From Ziziphus jujuba (taxonomy: Eukaryota > Streptophyta > Magnoliopsida > Rosales > Rhamnaceae): a stretch of DNA of 64,000 nucleotides. Below the pieces are notes generated by a model. That model was not told where the DNA came from, searched no databases, and saw only the letters and a list, made by a program, of their open reading frames with translations. Both the position numbers and the translations under genes were made by a program. Position 1 is the stretch's first letter. Each line of letters begins with the position of its first letter. Positions 21,401 through 34,143 of this stretch are shown piece by piece. The stretch covers positions 511,001 to 575,000 of the forward strand of contig NC_083385.1 in NCBI RefSeq assembly GCF_031755915.1. Reading direction: 5' to 3'.

Positions 21401-23646
21401 CAAGTTGGGATATATAGAATTGAAAAAGAGTGCACGCTACCATTATGCGCACCCAGCGTCAGTAGCCCAATATTACTCCAAAGTCTTTGAGACCGGGGAA
21501 AAAAAATAAAATAAAAAGGCATGCAGCGGCACCACCCACCCGGGACCCACGTACTCTTATCTCGGTGCCCTATCCCTCTCTGCCAAAAGAAAATTTTTAT
21601 TTTTATGGACGGAAATTGGAATCCGATTGATGGGTTCTCCCTTTAATCATTCCTCTCTCTCTCTTGCTCATCTTTAAGTTTGGAATAATAGACTTTCAAA
21701 CAAAAAAAAAAAAAAAAAAAAAGGAGAGAGATAGGAGATAAAAAGGGAAAGGCTTTGCTTAGCATCTAACTCCTTTTAAATGAATATTGTTAGTGATATA
21801 TATAATGATATAATACATTAGTCATATCGAATTTCCGCGATACGAATGTTGAAAATTTCAGTCCGAAATCAAAAAACTATTTGGAGGGAATATAGGAATC
21901 AGATGGCTTTACAAGGAAAAGCACTTTATTACTTTCACTTTTGATTTACTTAAAATATAAATAAATAAAAGAAAAGAAAGAAAAAGAAAATTCATTCAGA
22001 TAGTTCAATTCACCTTGGCTTAGCTTTCTCTCCTAGCTATATCCATGTTATATTACTCCTCTTTTTTCTTCCTTCACTTTTCCTTTTGAACTTATTCTTT
22101 CTAATAGAAGAAAAGTAAATTCTACCAACAGCAAGCATGGAATATCTACTTCTCTGTACATCAGAATATGACAACTAACTGGTTTCTGTTGCCACTATTT
22201 TAGTCTCAACTAGGTATGAATAACCATTAATACTAGCCAGTAATATTAATTATAGTGAAAGACAAAAATATAAACAAAGAGAAAAAAGGAAAACAAATTA
22301 AAAAGATAAATAAATAAATAAAGGGATGAAAAGACCACAAAGGTAGAAGAGATTTTCTGATCAAGAGAAAGGTGAAAGGCGGTGCATTAGAAGATGCATG
22401 TTTGGTCAGAGAGAAAAATCAAAATGAAATGCTTTAAGCACCTTTGAAATTATTTAATGGATGGCTCCTCATGCATGCCAAAGAGAACGGAGGTGATAAT
22501 TTATGGGGATACTTTTGGTTTCGGTTTGTAATTAATTGGCCTCTCTTAATTAACAAGATTTTTCCTGCTTCACAGTAGGTCTCATCCAAGGCATATGGTG
22601 AACAGGAGGGAGAAGCATATATAATGTAACTGTCCTAAAAAAAGCCGACGTTGAAGGTTTAATTAATTAATTGTGAAAATATTTCAAAATCCCTAAATTT
22701 CTTTTGATTTTTTTTTTATGGAAATGCTTTTATTTTTATTGCGTGTATAGATATCGATCGATATATCCTTTTAAATAAATTAAAAATAAATAAACATGTA
22801 AGCTTATAAATATTTGATTGGATAGAGATAATAAAATTTTTTAAAAAAAAAAAAAAAAGTAGATAGAGTTAATATATGTATAATTGCCATCACATTTTAT
22901 AAATAGCTATTGTTAGGTAATGGCAAATCATTGTTGTTATAGCCCAATATTTTATGACTTTGCCGTATATACAACAACGGATCCTCACCTTTGCTTTGCT
23001 TGTTCCCCAGTAAAGAAAAAAGAAAACACACACGGAGGGTATAAAATAACGATAGCGTTATTATGCCCTGTATTTCATAAAGAAATAATAAAGAAAATAT
23101 AACCAACAAATATATATACTTGTCCTGTTATATACTGCTATTTTATATGGAATTTGGTAAACATCGTACCAAAGTAATTCAAATAGGTTAGGAATTTTCT
23201 TTTATATTTATGCATTACAATTTTTTTTCCCTTGTTAAAACGCTTTTTTTTTTTTTCCAATTTTATTAATAGGCTTGCCCGTTATGCTTTGAGATTGAAC
23301 TCCTATAAATCTTGGATGGGAAAAGTCTTCAATGGCTTCTTAATGCCCTCTAAAACAATTGTTCGTAGATTTTAATCTAGTCATAAAACTATTAAAAATA
23401 CATTTTAAATTTAAAATTTAAACCTCGGTGTGAAATTCTCCTTCTTCTAAATTGTAATTAAAAAAAAAAATGTCCTTCATAATGATATTTGTAATGTTGT
23501 TTTTTAATTAATGAATGATCTTCCTTTCAAAAAGAAAAAATGTATGCATTTTATACATATATTGCCTCGGGAAATGTGTCTCTTCTTAGCTATAATCTTA
23601 CACGGAGCTAAACATATAATCATTGAATATTTTATTATCCACGCAC

Positions 23647-23704
<58 letters not shown>

Positions 23705-25380
23705 GTTATTTAATCAGGTTTACCTATTGCTTTTAAATTTCCAAGTCAATTTCTTCATCTTTTGCTAATTAATGCTCAGAAGACTGAAATTAAAATAACA
23801 TAAAAACATTTTATAGATTGTTATGCATCTACATTAATTACAAATTTAAAAGATTAAAAACAAAATTAATACACTAATTCACCAAATCAAATACAATTTA
23901 AAATTTCAATATTTGTCATCATTGGTGACATTATTAGTGGGATTATTAATAGTTCACTTTTCATAAAAAAATTTAAATTTTTTAAAATTAAAATCGATTT
24001 AAATATAACAAATTACTAATTAACAGAGCAATGACAAATAACAGTGCTTTTAAATTTATGTTGGTTTTTTATTTTATCTTTTTTTTTTTTTAAAGTTTAA
24101 AATGTCTAACAAGTTCTAACAACCATTAACTAATATTAATAAACATTTAGAAGTAATATAAATTACAAACAATTAAATTAAAAACAAACATAAAAAACCT
24201 GCTAAACACATAGGCTTTTATTATTGGAATCAATCTCAGAATGCTTTATAATAACTTATAAAGCTAGCTCAAAAGAATATTTTTTGTTTTTTTAGAATTA
24301 CATATATTTTTTGTCTTTTTAGAATTACATCTATTTTTAATATCTTCTTTATTATTTTTACTATTTTCTCTATTTATTTTTTCCTCTGTTTTTTTTTTCT
24401 CTATTTTCTTTTTCTAATTTCTCCATCAACTTAATTTTTACATAAATAAATATATCTACAGAAAAACTTAAAAAAAAAAAAAAGGTAAAAAGAAAAAGAG
24501 AGAGAGTTTACCATGTTTAGATGATGAGGTGGGAAGCACCATAATTGTCCACTTGACAGTATCCTAACATTCATTTATATTCATTTCCACATGCAACGCA
24601 ACAAATATAAGGTATAGTAGCCAACAAGAGCTGGAAATCAGGATCCCAATCAAAACATAAATGGCCTATTGGGACCGAGCAGTAGGATTCTTTTATTTTT
24701 AATTTATGTTCTATTTTTTTCTGAAAGAGAGCAGCAGGATTGTTGAGTAGGCAGTCTGCGGCTCTTGATAGTTGATACTATGTTAGTGAAATAGGATTTA
24801 TATACTTCTGGTACTATCTTTCAATTTTTATCAAATTTGGGAAAAAAAAAAAAAGTAGTCTTAATTTAGAAAATTTTTACTGGTATAAACAATCAATTTG
24901 AACACTATAAATCAGTTGCGTGAAATTATAATAAATGAAAAATAATAAACACTACATTTATAAAAGTAGGAGAGGGAGAATTTTTTCAAAAAAGAAATTA
25001 ATAAGAGCAAATTGAAACTTGTCAGAAAATTTATGAGATATTTTTATAATTTTTGGTTGTTTTAACTATACCATCAAACTCTCCACTCCAAGAAGATCAA
25101 CCATTCGATGGATGAATCAAGAGAAGACAGAGAAGATGCGAATAAAGGGAAACTACCTAGTAAGCGAGAGATTAGCCTATAATATAAACATTAAAGGTTA
25201 AATAAAGAGTTAGTGTGAGATTTAATTAAGAGAAGAAAAGAATGTGGGATCCCACCATGACCATGGAGGCTAGCAAGTTAGGCCTACACAGCCTACAAGG
25301 TAGGAAGAAGAGTGAGACTTTTAAAAAGAGCCACAGTGACAGAGGACATTCCCCCATTGCTTGTGTGTCTCTCTGGCTGG
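21306..25380. other. Intergenic, ABCG14 upstream region
   Basis: (TA)n tracts at 21366-21393 and 23656-23701, poly-A tracts near 21700-21721 and 22840-22857, and otherwise AT-rich DNA. The stretch 21480-21560 is less AT-rich but holds no recognisable gene. Nothing else supported. Confidence 0.5.
23656..23701. repeat. (TA)n microsatellite
   Basis: About 46 bp of TA repeat upstream of ABCG14. Confidence 0.9.
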
Positions 25381-25386
25381 CTCTGC

Positions 25387-25393
25387 TATATAA
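25387..25393 (+). promoter_or_regulatory. Probable TATA box of ABCG14
   Basis: TATATAA about 140 bp upstream of the ABCG14 ATG, which would give a 5' UTR of roughly 110 bp free of upstream ATGs. Position and sequence fit; no other evidence. Confidence 0.5.
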
Positions 25394-25530
25394 TCCTATG
25401 ATCCTCAGTTCACCTTGGAAAACGCCAAAATCAAAAGCCCTCCTAGACCGAGTCCTCCCAATTAAGCGAGCACCACCACCAGCCACCAGCCACCAGCCAA
25501 CAGCTAGCTTTTTAACTAATTTTGCTTGCC

Positions 25531-27400
25531 ATGTCCCTCTCCCTTAGCTGCACAGTGCCAAATCCGGAATATCAAAACGCACCTGCAGAGACTACCACCG
25601 TGGAAGGTCTACCAGATCAAATGTCTCAAACACCTCATAGCATGGCTGTCCTTGCCTACCCCATACAAGTTAACAACTCAAAATCTAATTTCCTACAACA
25701 CGCCTCGTATCCTATAACTTTGAAGGCAAGTCACTCTCTCTTTCTGTCTGTCTATGTATATGGTGTGTATTATTTATTAATGCATGCTAGCCTGTGTGAA
25801 TGTTAATTTAAGGATAAATATAATATTTATCAATTGCTTATACACTAGTTCCTTCCCAATATGTGTAACAGTTGCACAAGTTGAATTTAATTTGGAGAAA
25901 ATCTATGTGTAAACACAAAATGCCTGCGTGCCTTGATTTCCATTATAATTAATTAACCACGTAAGTGATGGAGTATTATTGATTTTAATTTCTAACTAAT
26001 TAATCATGCGCATATATATGATCATTTTATATATGTATATATATGCTGCTGCTGCAGTTTGAGGAGGTGGTGTACAAAGTGAAATTGGAGCAGAAAGGAT
26101 TGAGCACATGGGCCAGCAGCAGCAGCAGCAGCAGTAATAGAAGTAACAGAGAAAAAAGCATCCTGAATGGGATAACAGGCATGGTTTGCCCCGGAGAGAT
26201 ACTAGCGATGTTAGGCCCATCGGGGAGTGGGAAAACCACTCTTCTGACGGCCTTAGGTGGCCGTCTGAATGGCAAGTTGTCCGGAAAGATCACCTACAAT
26301 GGTCAGCCCTTCTCCGGTTGCATCAAAAGAAGAACAGGATTTGTTGCACAGGATGACATTTTGTACCCGCATCTTACTGTTTTCGAGACTCTACTCTTCA
26401 CTGCTCTGCTCAGACTACCCAATAGCTTGAGCCGAGACGAGAAAGTGCAGCATGTGGAGCACGTGATCGGCGAGCTGGGGCTGTGTCGGTGCCGGAACAG
26501 TATGATCGGGGGTCCACTGTTTCGAGGAATATCAGGTGGGGAGAAGAAGAGGGTGAGTATAGGCCAGGAAATGCTAATCAACCCAAGCTTACTGTTACTA
26601 GATGAGCCCACCTCTGGCTTGGACTCCACCACAGCTCAAAGGATTCTCTCCACACTCAAAAAGCTTGCCAGTGGGGGTCGAACTGTTGTTACTACCATTC
26701 ACCAGCCCTCCAGCCGACTCTACCACATGTTTGATAAAGTTGTCTTGCTCTCCGATGGCTCTCCCATCTATAATGGTCCTGCTTCTGCTGCCTTGGATTA
26801 CTTTTCCTCGCTCGGTTTTTCCACATCCATGACCATCAATCCAGCCGACCTCTTACTGGATCTTGCCAATGGTAATTCCTTTTATTTTTTATTTTTTATT
26901 TTTTCCCCTTCATTATTAATTAGTTAATTAATGAAATTCTGATTGAGCCTTACCTGCTTAACTATCTCATCCATCAATAATTAATGTTTGAAATTCATTC
27001 CAATATTACTAATGTGTCATAAGTACATGAACTAGCGCATATTTAATTTTATATGGAGCAAATTAATTAACTAACATGCTATCTAGTGAAATACTGGGGA
27101 TGAAATTAAACAATATATATATATATATATAATAAATATGAAAAATGCAGGGGTCGCCCCGGATTCCAAGCATGCAACTGAGCAAAAGGAGAACGTGGAG
27201 CAAGAGCAGAAGATGGTGAGGGAAGCTCTCGTTTCTGCTTACGACAAAAACATATCAACGAGGTTGAAAGCTGAGCTTTGTAGTTTGGATGCCAACACCT
27301 TCAATTACACAAAAGGTGCTTCTGCTAGTAAATCTTTTCTTCTTTCTCCTGTAATTGATGTAAAGTCTAATTAATTACAGTGCTCTCCTTTGTTTATTTG

Positions 27401-27439
<39 letters not shown>

Positions 27440-28544
27440 AATATAATTAATTTATGTTCTTCTGCTAGTACTTGATGTATAACTTGAGATTCGTCAAGTC
27501 TTTTTTTTTTGTGTTAATATATATACTCTGCTAAAACAGGATATGGCCTAAAATCAGAGCAATGGTGCACTAGCTGGTGGCATCAGTTCAAGGTGCTGCT
27601 TCAAAGAGGGCTGAGAGAGCGGAGGCATGAAGCATTTAACAGGTTAAGAATTTTCCAAGTTATAAGTGTGGCAGTTCTTGGTGGACTCCTATGGTGGCAC
27701 ACCCCGACATCTCACATTGAAGACCGGGTAAGAGTTCCCTTATATAATTCATTTTGATCTATTTGGATGATGATAAGCTGGAGATCTATTCTAATTTTTA
27801 GTTTTATTAATATATGTGTATAGTACAGGCAGGGTTGATGCTAATTAATTAAACAAGGATATGATATGATATGATAAGATATGATTTGTGCAGGTTGCTT
27901 TGCTCTTCTTCTTCTCTGTGTTCTGGGGCTTCTACCCACTCTACAATGCAGTGTTCACATTTCCCCTGGAAAGAACAATGTTGATCAAGGAACGATCATC
28001 AGGAATGTACCGCCTGTCTTCCTACTTCCTAGCCAGAACAGTTGGAGACCTTCCGCTAGAGCTTGCACTTCCAACTGCATTTGTGATTATAATCTATTGG
28101 ATGGGGGGGCTTAAACCCGATCCCTTCACTTTCATTCTTTCCCTACTTGTTGTTCTTTACAATGTCCTTGTCTCCCAAAGTCTTGGCTTAGCCATTGGTG
28201 CCATTCTCATGGATATAAAACAAGCCACTACTTTGGCTTCAGTTACAACACTAGTGTTTCTCATCGCCGGGGGATACTATGTTCAACAGATTCCTTCCTT
28301 CATTGTTTGGCTTAAGTATTTAAGTTATAGCTACTACTGCTACAAGCTTCTTCTTGGTGTTCAATACGGGGAAGATGATTATTACGAATGCTCAAACGGT
28401 GTTTTGTGCAGGGTTGGAGATTTTCCAGCCATCAAATCCATGGGGCTCAACCATTTGTGGATAGATGTGTCCATTTTGGCCCTTATGTTGGTAGGTTATC
28501 GGTTGGTTGCTTATCTAGCGCTTCACCGAGTGCAGTTGAGGTAA
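25531..28544 (+). CDS. ABCG14: ABCG-type half transporter, ABCG14 (cytokinin export) ortholog
   Basis: Five exons: 25531-25725, 26058-26871, 27151-27315, 27540-27727 and 27894-28544, giving 2013 bp (670 aa). The first intron has a GC donor (AAG|GCAAGT); the others are GT-AG and all keep frame. The nucleotide-binding domain is in exon 2: Walker A GPSGSGKT (about 118-125), signature ISGGEKKR (223-230) and Walker [11 protein letters not shown] (243-252). The six-helix membrane domain is in exons 4-5 ([30 protein letters not shown]). The sequence follows Arabidopsis ABCG14 closely, including [14 protein letters not shown] and [15 protein letters not shown]14 exports trans-zeatin-type cytokinins for root-to-shoot transport; that role is inferred from orthology. 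A run of Ser residues encoded by an AGC repeat lies before the NBD (about 85-91). Confidence 0.95.
27402..27437. repeat. (TA)18 microsatellite in ABCG14 intron 3
   Basis: Perfect TA tract 86 bp after the donor of intron 3. Confidence 0.9.
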
Positions 28545-29264
28545 ACTACGCATATATATTCATCACCAGAAGCATCAATATCCCTCACACAGTTTGAAGA
28601 GTTTTCTCTCCTTCTTCAACTGATCAAGCATGCAATAATAATGTAATTAGATATATGTAGAAGATGAATATCATGATCAAGTAGTGGAAAAAATTTTGAT
28701 AATATTCTTGATCCCTTTAATTAGTTGCGTTGGATTGATGTATCATCAGCAGCAGTGATTTTGTTTTTAGTTTCCGTAACATATCTTGACACCCACATAC
28801 ACATATATGTATAGTACTAATTAGAACTATAACTCCATCGGAATTATATAAGCTTTAAAGCTAACTAGCTTTATGCTAGAATATGTATGTTGGTATGTCA
28901 TAGGATATAACAAGTAAAATAGCACACATCACACACACTTGAGTTTTGCAGGAGTTCTGGGGAAATTAAGTTGTAACTCTCTTGATTAATACTTCCAAGT
29001 TCTCTGCTATCCACGGAACTAACCAATGGTGGATCTTTTGTGGGGGGCCTTCCCAGCCAAAAATAACACACCATGTCCACTAGCGTCCTACAAGTGCGTA
29101 AGAAGATATATGGAGATCAGCACTTTGTCCTTATAGAAACAAAAGTAATATTTATAAATCATATATTGCTGATGGAATGGATGATTGAATATAGACCATA
29201 TCATACATAGATTAAAGAGAGGGAAGTATTAATGACTTTCTAACTAATTAATTTGCTAATTATA

Positions 29265-29295
<31 letters not shown>

Positions 29296-30225
29296 TGAAA
29301 AGAATATAAAAGAGAGAGAGATTTTCAGATATAGTTAACTTCCAATTTGAAAGTAGTCTGATGCACTATCAGGACAAGTAGCACTGTAACATGCACAAGC
29401 ATTTCATTTAGCAAAAAATACAAAAGAAACATCCACGGGCATCTCAGTCGGGAATGAATCTTTGTGCCTGCAGCCATGTGGTTCGATATGATCTAATGGA
29501 TGCTTCTAGGACAGCAGTGAAGGATATATTTTAATATGAGATAACTGAAGAATATTTAGCCAGCAGTACTGTCATCAGTCTATCTACTTTAACAATTGAC
29601 TAAAAGGGTGTCTCTTTAGTATACATGGAGAGAGAAAAAAAAAATATTGAAATATTTGTTATTAACAAACGCACCACTTTTTTTGGTTCAATCAGAGCAA
29701 GTCATATTACCCAAAAAAAAAAAAAAAAAATCAGAGCAAGTCAATCGACCAGGACATCAAGAAAATGAATTTACTTTTAAAGTCATAAAGTATCCGAAAG
29801 CAAACAAAACACACACAGTACAATTGGTGGAGGAGGAGACCCACACGGCGATGGATTCAAAGGTGTGCATCCAGAGAAAGATCATCACTGAAGTTGGGTG
29901 GAGGCCCATGCAAAAAAATTAAGGATATAACATACAGCATCCATGGCGGTAGTGTGCTGTCCACACAAATATTGAACACTTCAAACTAATTAATAATAAC
30001 AGAAAAAGGACAAAAAATATGTACATATATTTATATATATGTATGTTTGTGATCTGTCCATTTAACGGCTATGGTGACCATGGTTTCCCTCACCTTTGAT
30101 GACAGATGAAACAAATTAAAAGTAAACCAACAGCAGAACAGCAGAAGTAGGGAAAGTCAAATTTGGAATGTGTACCAACAAATCGATAGCTTGAAAAAGG
30201 GTCAGGGTTTGAGACCATACACATG
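28545..30225. other. Intergenic, 3' flank of ABCG14
   Basis: ABCG14 3' UTR at the left, (TA)n at 29265-29285, (A)18 at about 29713-29730. No gene recognised; small open frames lack any domain. Confidence 0.5.
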
Positions 30226-30230
30226 CATAT

Positions 30231-31273
30231 TGTGACGGTCCGTACTTTTGGAATAGCCTAGTGGTATTTTTATAAATATTTGAAAGTCGGGATCTTCGAT
30301 CCCGGACCGTGAAAATCTCTTAAAAATGTCACTAGAATGGTGCATGTCGAATGGCAGGCCAAGATATAAAGGTTTGCTAGAGAAAACCCTATTATGATTT
30401 CTCGCATCAAGTGATATCTGTTGCTGCCAGAAAAGAAATGACTAAATAAGCTCTTTAGGGGGGATGGTCCGTGTCTGGCTCTCCATAGTCCCCGGCTCCG
30501 GTTTCGAGCTTGGGCTAAGCGAGCCTCCCATGGGCGACGGCAAGCCACGGGGCAGGCATAAAGAGCCACAAAGGTGGTCTTATGTCTCCGAGGGACAGAG
30601 AGTCCCGAGGACAATATCAGTAGGCGCTACGAGCTGGTATCGTGTTACTCCTGTGCAAGAGGCAGAGTGTAGCATTCGCTATGCCGTTTCCTATCGGCTA
30701 TGCCAAAGACACACGTAGGCCTTTGTTACAAGGTTATGGCAAATGTGCCATTGGGCGGGGGTTTGGGTTCTACCTCGCTCAAGAGGGATGGAAGCTAAGT
30801 AGGCATGGACGGGGCGACACCGTGCCATCGTGTGGCATTCGTATGTGGGCTTCCGATCCTATGTTACTACCTTGGGTGGCATATTGGCACGATGCTAGCG
30901 TGCATGCCTCAGGGTCGTATGCTATTTGGGATGCGCATGGACCAAGGCCCGAATGGAGAGCTGGGTTGCTGGCTAGATCTTGGCACAAGGTCGAGCTGCA
31001 GGATACCGAGTGAGGGTGAGGCCATCGGGCTAGCTTGTTGGGTGGCGTGGGCTTTGATGACGATGAGAACCTATAGATGGGGTGAGCTTCTAGGCTAATA
31101 GCCTTGATGCAGGGAAGCAATCTTGGTTGCCTACATGCGAGACTCACGAGAGTAGTTCTCGTCAATGAACCTAAGGGGCGTACGATTGGTATCAGATGGG
31201 TTGATAGATGAACTCAAATAGTGAGAAGGTTGGCCTTGACTAGAGAGTCTTGGCGCTGCGTAGTTTATTTCTG
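30231..31273 (+). repeat. 5' LTR of the LARD-like element
   Basis: Alignable with 34144-35183 over its whole length. After TTTATTTCTG (about 31273) it stops matching the 3' copy, whose last about 25 bp (ending CTGTGACA) have no counterpart here, so the end of this LTR seems lost or replaced. It contains TTGGTATCAGATGGG (31187-31201), similar to the initiator-tRNA primer site. Open frames inside it are not genes. Confidence 0.75.
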
Positions 31274-31946
31274 ATACTACTATGAAGGGGGCGTTCTTGC
31301 ATGGTGCGTGAGTAGTTGTGGTAGCACGCCCAACTTAAATATGATGTGGAGATATCTACCAAACGAGTGTCAGTGTACGATACAAATACACCTTATCCGC
31401 GATGCTCGAGTAGCGAGGCAATGCGAAGTTCTTAAATGGGGCAAGCATTTGGAATAAAGGATTGGTGCTCGGAAAGGAATTCATGCATTATTCAATGAGG
31501 AGCCGCAAGAGATTGGTAGTCGCAATGCTCTTATGAGAGTACAAGTCATGGATAAAGCAGAGCTTCACTGAAGGAATATAAGTCACAAGAGGCACATTCC
31601 TTCTCGAAGACCATGGTCGGTTAATGCACCTCTTTTGAAGGTAGTGCAGTTCTCTTGGGTAGTCGAGGGCTTATTAGCCATGTGTTTCTTTTGGGGTATT
31701 AATCTCAAGAATACGCAGAAAATACCAAAAATAGATTCATTTTGATTAAGAGTCTTGACAGCCACAGAGAGTGGTGAAGAAAGAACAAGCCAGTGCGGCT
31801 GGGTGATAGAGGCCACGTTTGTCCATGGGGAAGGACAACCTTGTCAAAGCGAATGAGAAGTCAAGACGAATGGGTGCGGGGGTATGTTCTAAGTGAAACT
31901 CCCGTTGAGCATGTTTGAATATGGGGCCATCAGGGCCAACGACGAA

Positions 31947-32404
31947 GCCATAAGGGTGGCAAGGAAGCTGAGCGACATTCATTACATGGCCATGTGGGCT
32001 AAGTGAAAGGGCCAAGTTAATGGTCCAATATAAAGCATAATCCAAGAATTCCGACCATGAAGGAGGCCAAAGTTTAGGTACCATTAAGGCACAAGTGCAG
32101 GTGAGAATTGGAGATTAGGCCAACAAGACCAAACTGCACGTGCTGTGAAAGCACAACTGCGGGCGAAATTGCGAACTAGCCCAATGGGGCCAAGAATCAT
32201 GCATGCCATGAAGGCATGATGGTAGGCGAGAACTCAAAAGATCAGGCCGATGGGGCCAATGTTATGGGTTGCCACAGAGGCACCAATGGGGGCAACATTA
32301 GCATATAAGGCCAAAGAGGGCCAAAAGACTGCCAAGAAAGGCAGAAAACAAGCGACGATGACAACAAGGTCATGAGGGCCAAATGTTGAAATGCCGTGGA
32401 GGCA
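31947..32404 (+). repeat. Tandem array of ~63-bp units, each with a hairpin
   Basis: About eight degenerate units. Small inverted repeats start at 31947, 32011, 32077, 32140, 32202, 32270, 32329 and 32392, spaced 59-68 bp (mean about 63.6). Stem pairs include GCCA/TGGC, GTGC/GCAC, CATGCC/GGCATG, TGCC/GGCA and CTGCC/GGCAG, with purine-rich loops such as ATGAA, ACAGA, AAGAAA and GTGGA. Between hairpins the phrase GGGGCCAA or GGCCAA recurs. The stems differ in sequence but stay paired in most units; the unit at 32077 has one mismatch. Confidence 0.6.
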
Positions 32405-34143
32405 CGAGCTTTAGAGGAAGCACAAACAGACCACAGAGCTTGGGTAGCCTCAAAGATATTAGTGTATATGGGCACAGAATGTCGATTGTGGAGGCAGAGA
32501 ACTTCAATAGAAACAGCAGCCTTGAGGGCATGGTGGTCGGTGCCATGAGCGCACAAGACGCTGGTGCAAGTTCATAAGGAAACCACAAGTGAGCCGGTTC
32601 GGTAAGAGAGTAAACACTTGCTTGGATGGAATTCAGACTAGCACTTGAGTTAGGCATCGAAGCCATAAGTGGGGGAGTGTTCATTGCATTGACTCCCTAT
32701 ACCTTGAGCACAAAGAAGTGGCGATTTTAGAAGCTTAAACCGAGTTGAGCAACGTGCATTGAAGCGGAAGTCTGGTTAAAGAAGTTCATAAGGGATGATA
32801 CCTTATCCTTAAATCTTTTGGTTAGAGTTGGATGAGCCGAAATAGGCTTATGATCAAGTAGCCTTGTAGAGTGTGAAAGCCATTTGTGGATGGATAAGGA
32901 CCAAACAGTTATGAGCCTAGGGAAACCCAAGACCTTACAAAAGTGAAGTGCCAAAAGACGCATGGGAGCATGCAAAGCCAAAGGACTTGGAAAGAAAGTC
33001 TCGGTGGAGACTAACAAGTATGTCCTGCATGACCAAAAGGGTCAAATTTGATTGTGGTATATTGCAGGAAGGTAAGATTTGGTTCAAGAAGGAACCTTTG
33101 TTATGGGGAGCATTGCAAATTGGCCGAGAGGGCAAAGTTGGCTCAAAAAAGGAGGACCCGTGATGCAAAAGTAAGCAAAACTGAGGCAAAGAACTAAGGA
33201 AGAGACTTAGTTCAGGATGACACTAGGTGTCAAAAAGCCGAGAGGAAGGAGTTTGTGAAGAAAAGACTCATATTTGAGATGTGGCAACTCATCGCGTAGA
33301 GGATGCCACTTACGCAGAGGATAGGTTGGGACGCCATGAGGAGGATGCACACTTGAGCAATGTTGTACATCAATTTGCGAATGGAGAAGGCGAGCTAGCT
33401 TGAGATTTGCTAGCGTATCACCATCATGGGGATGGAAATTTGTGCATGGGAACAAGAGCTAAGGAGGTAACTTAGCTCGTCACGGCAACAAGGTGCCGAT
33501 GAAGCATGGAGTGGAGTTCAAGAGAGAGAAGAGCTACCACATGAGGAACTCTTGAGTTTGGTTACCGTTGGGGCAGTTGACATATGTGCAACACCTGAGA
33601 GGAGATGGTGTGCTTAATGAGAGGGTCAAGGTCGCCATCGGATTATTTGATACAATTCGCAAAGACCTTAAAGGTAAGGGATGCCTTACATCGGAGCTCA
33701 GTAAGCTATCCGTCCGTAAGGGACATTGGAGTTGGCGGGTGTGCCAGCGAGTGAAGAGAGCATTTGTCTAAAGGGGACACGAAGTTTGGTTAGGGTGCCA
33801 TCGACGTATGTGAGAGGCAGAATTTGTCCAAAAGGAACACTACCTGCTTGCGGAGCTGAAAGTGCTAGGGAAAAGCACTAATATAGGCACATGGAGGTGC
33901 AGGTTTTAAGGAAAGCTTGAGTTTGGGTGAATGCATGCAAGAGGTCCTTGGCCAAGTCCAAGAGTGGGCACGCGAAGGTCGTCATAGAGGTGATTTTACA
34001 GAGGTAGAGGGACGAAGTATGCAGAATCTTGAGTTTGAGCCTGAAAAGCTTATGTGGGCGAAGAGTTGCATGGAGTGCGGGAATTTTGAGAATAGCCAGC
34101 GAGCACATCAATGAGGGCATCGACATAATGAAGTGGTGGAGGA

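Noticed and set aside
27881..28114. Alternative frame protein in ABCG14
   Set aside because: Out-of-frame shadow of the conserved transmembrane exon 5.
30464..31165. Open frames of 80-130 aa on both strands (also at 34376-34990)
   Set aside because: They lie in the LTRs of the retroelement, are not conserved in frame between the two LTRs, and show no known domain.
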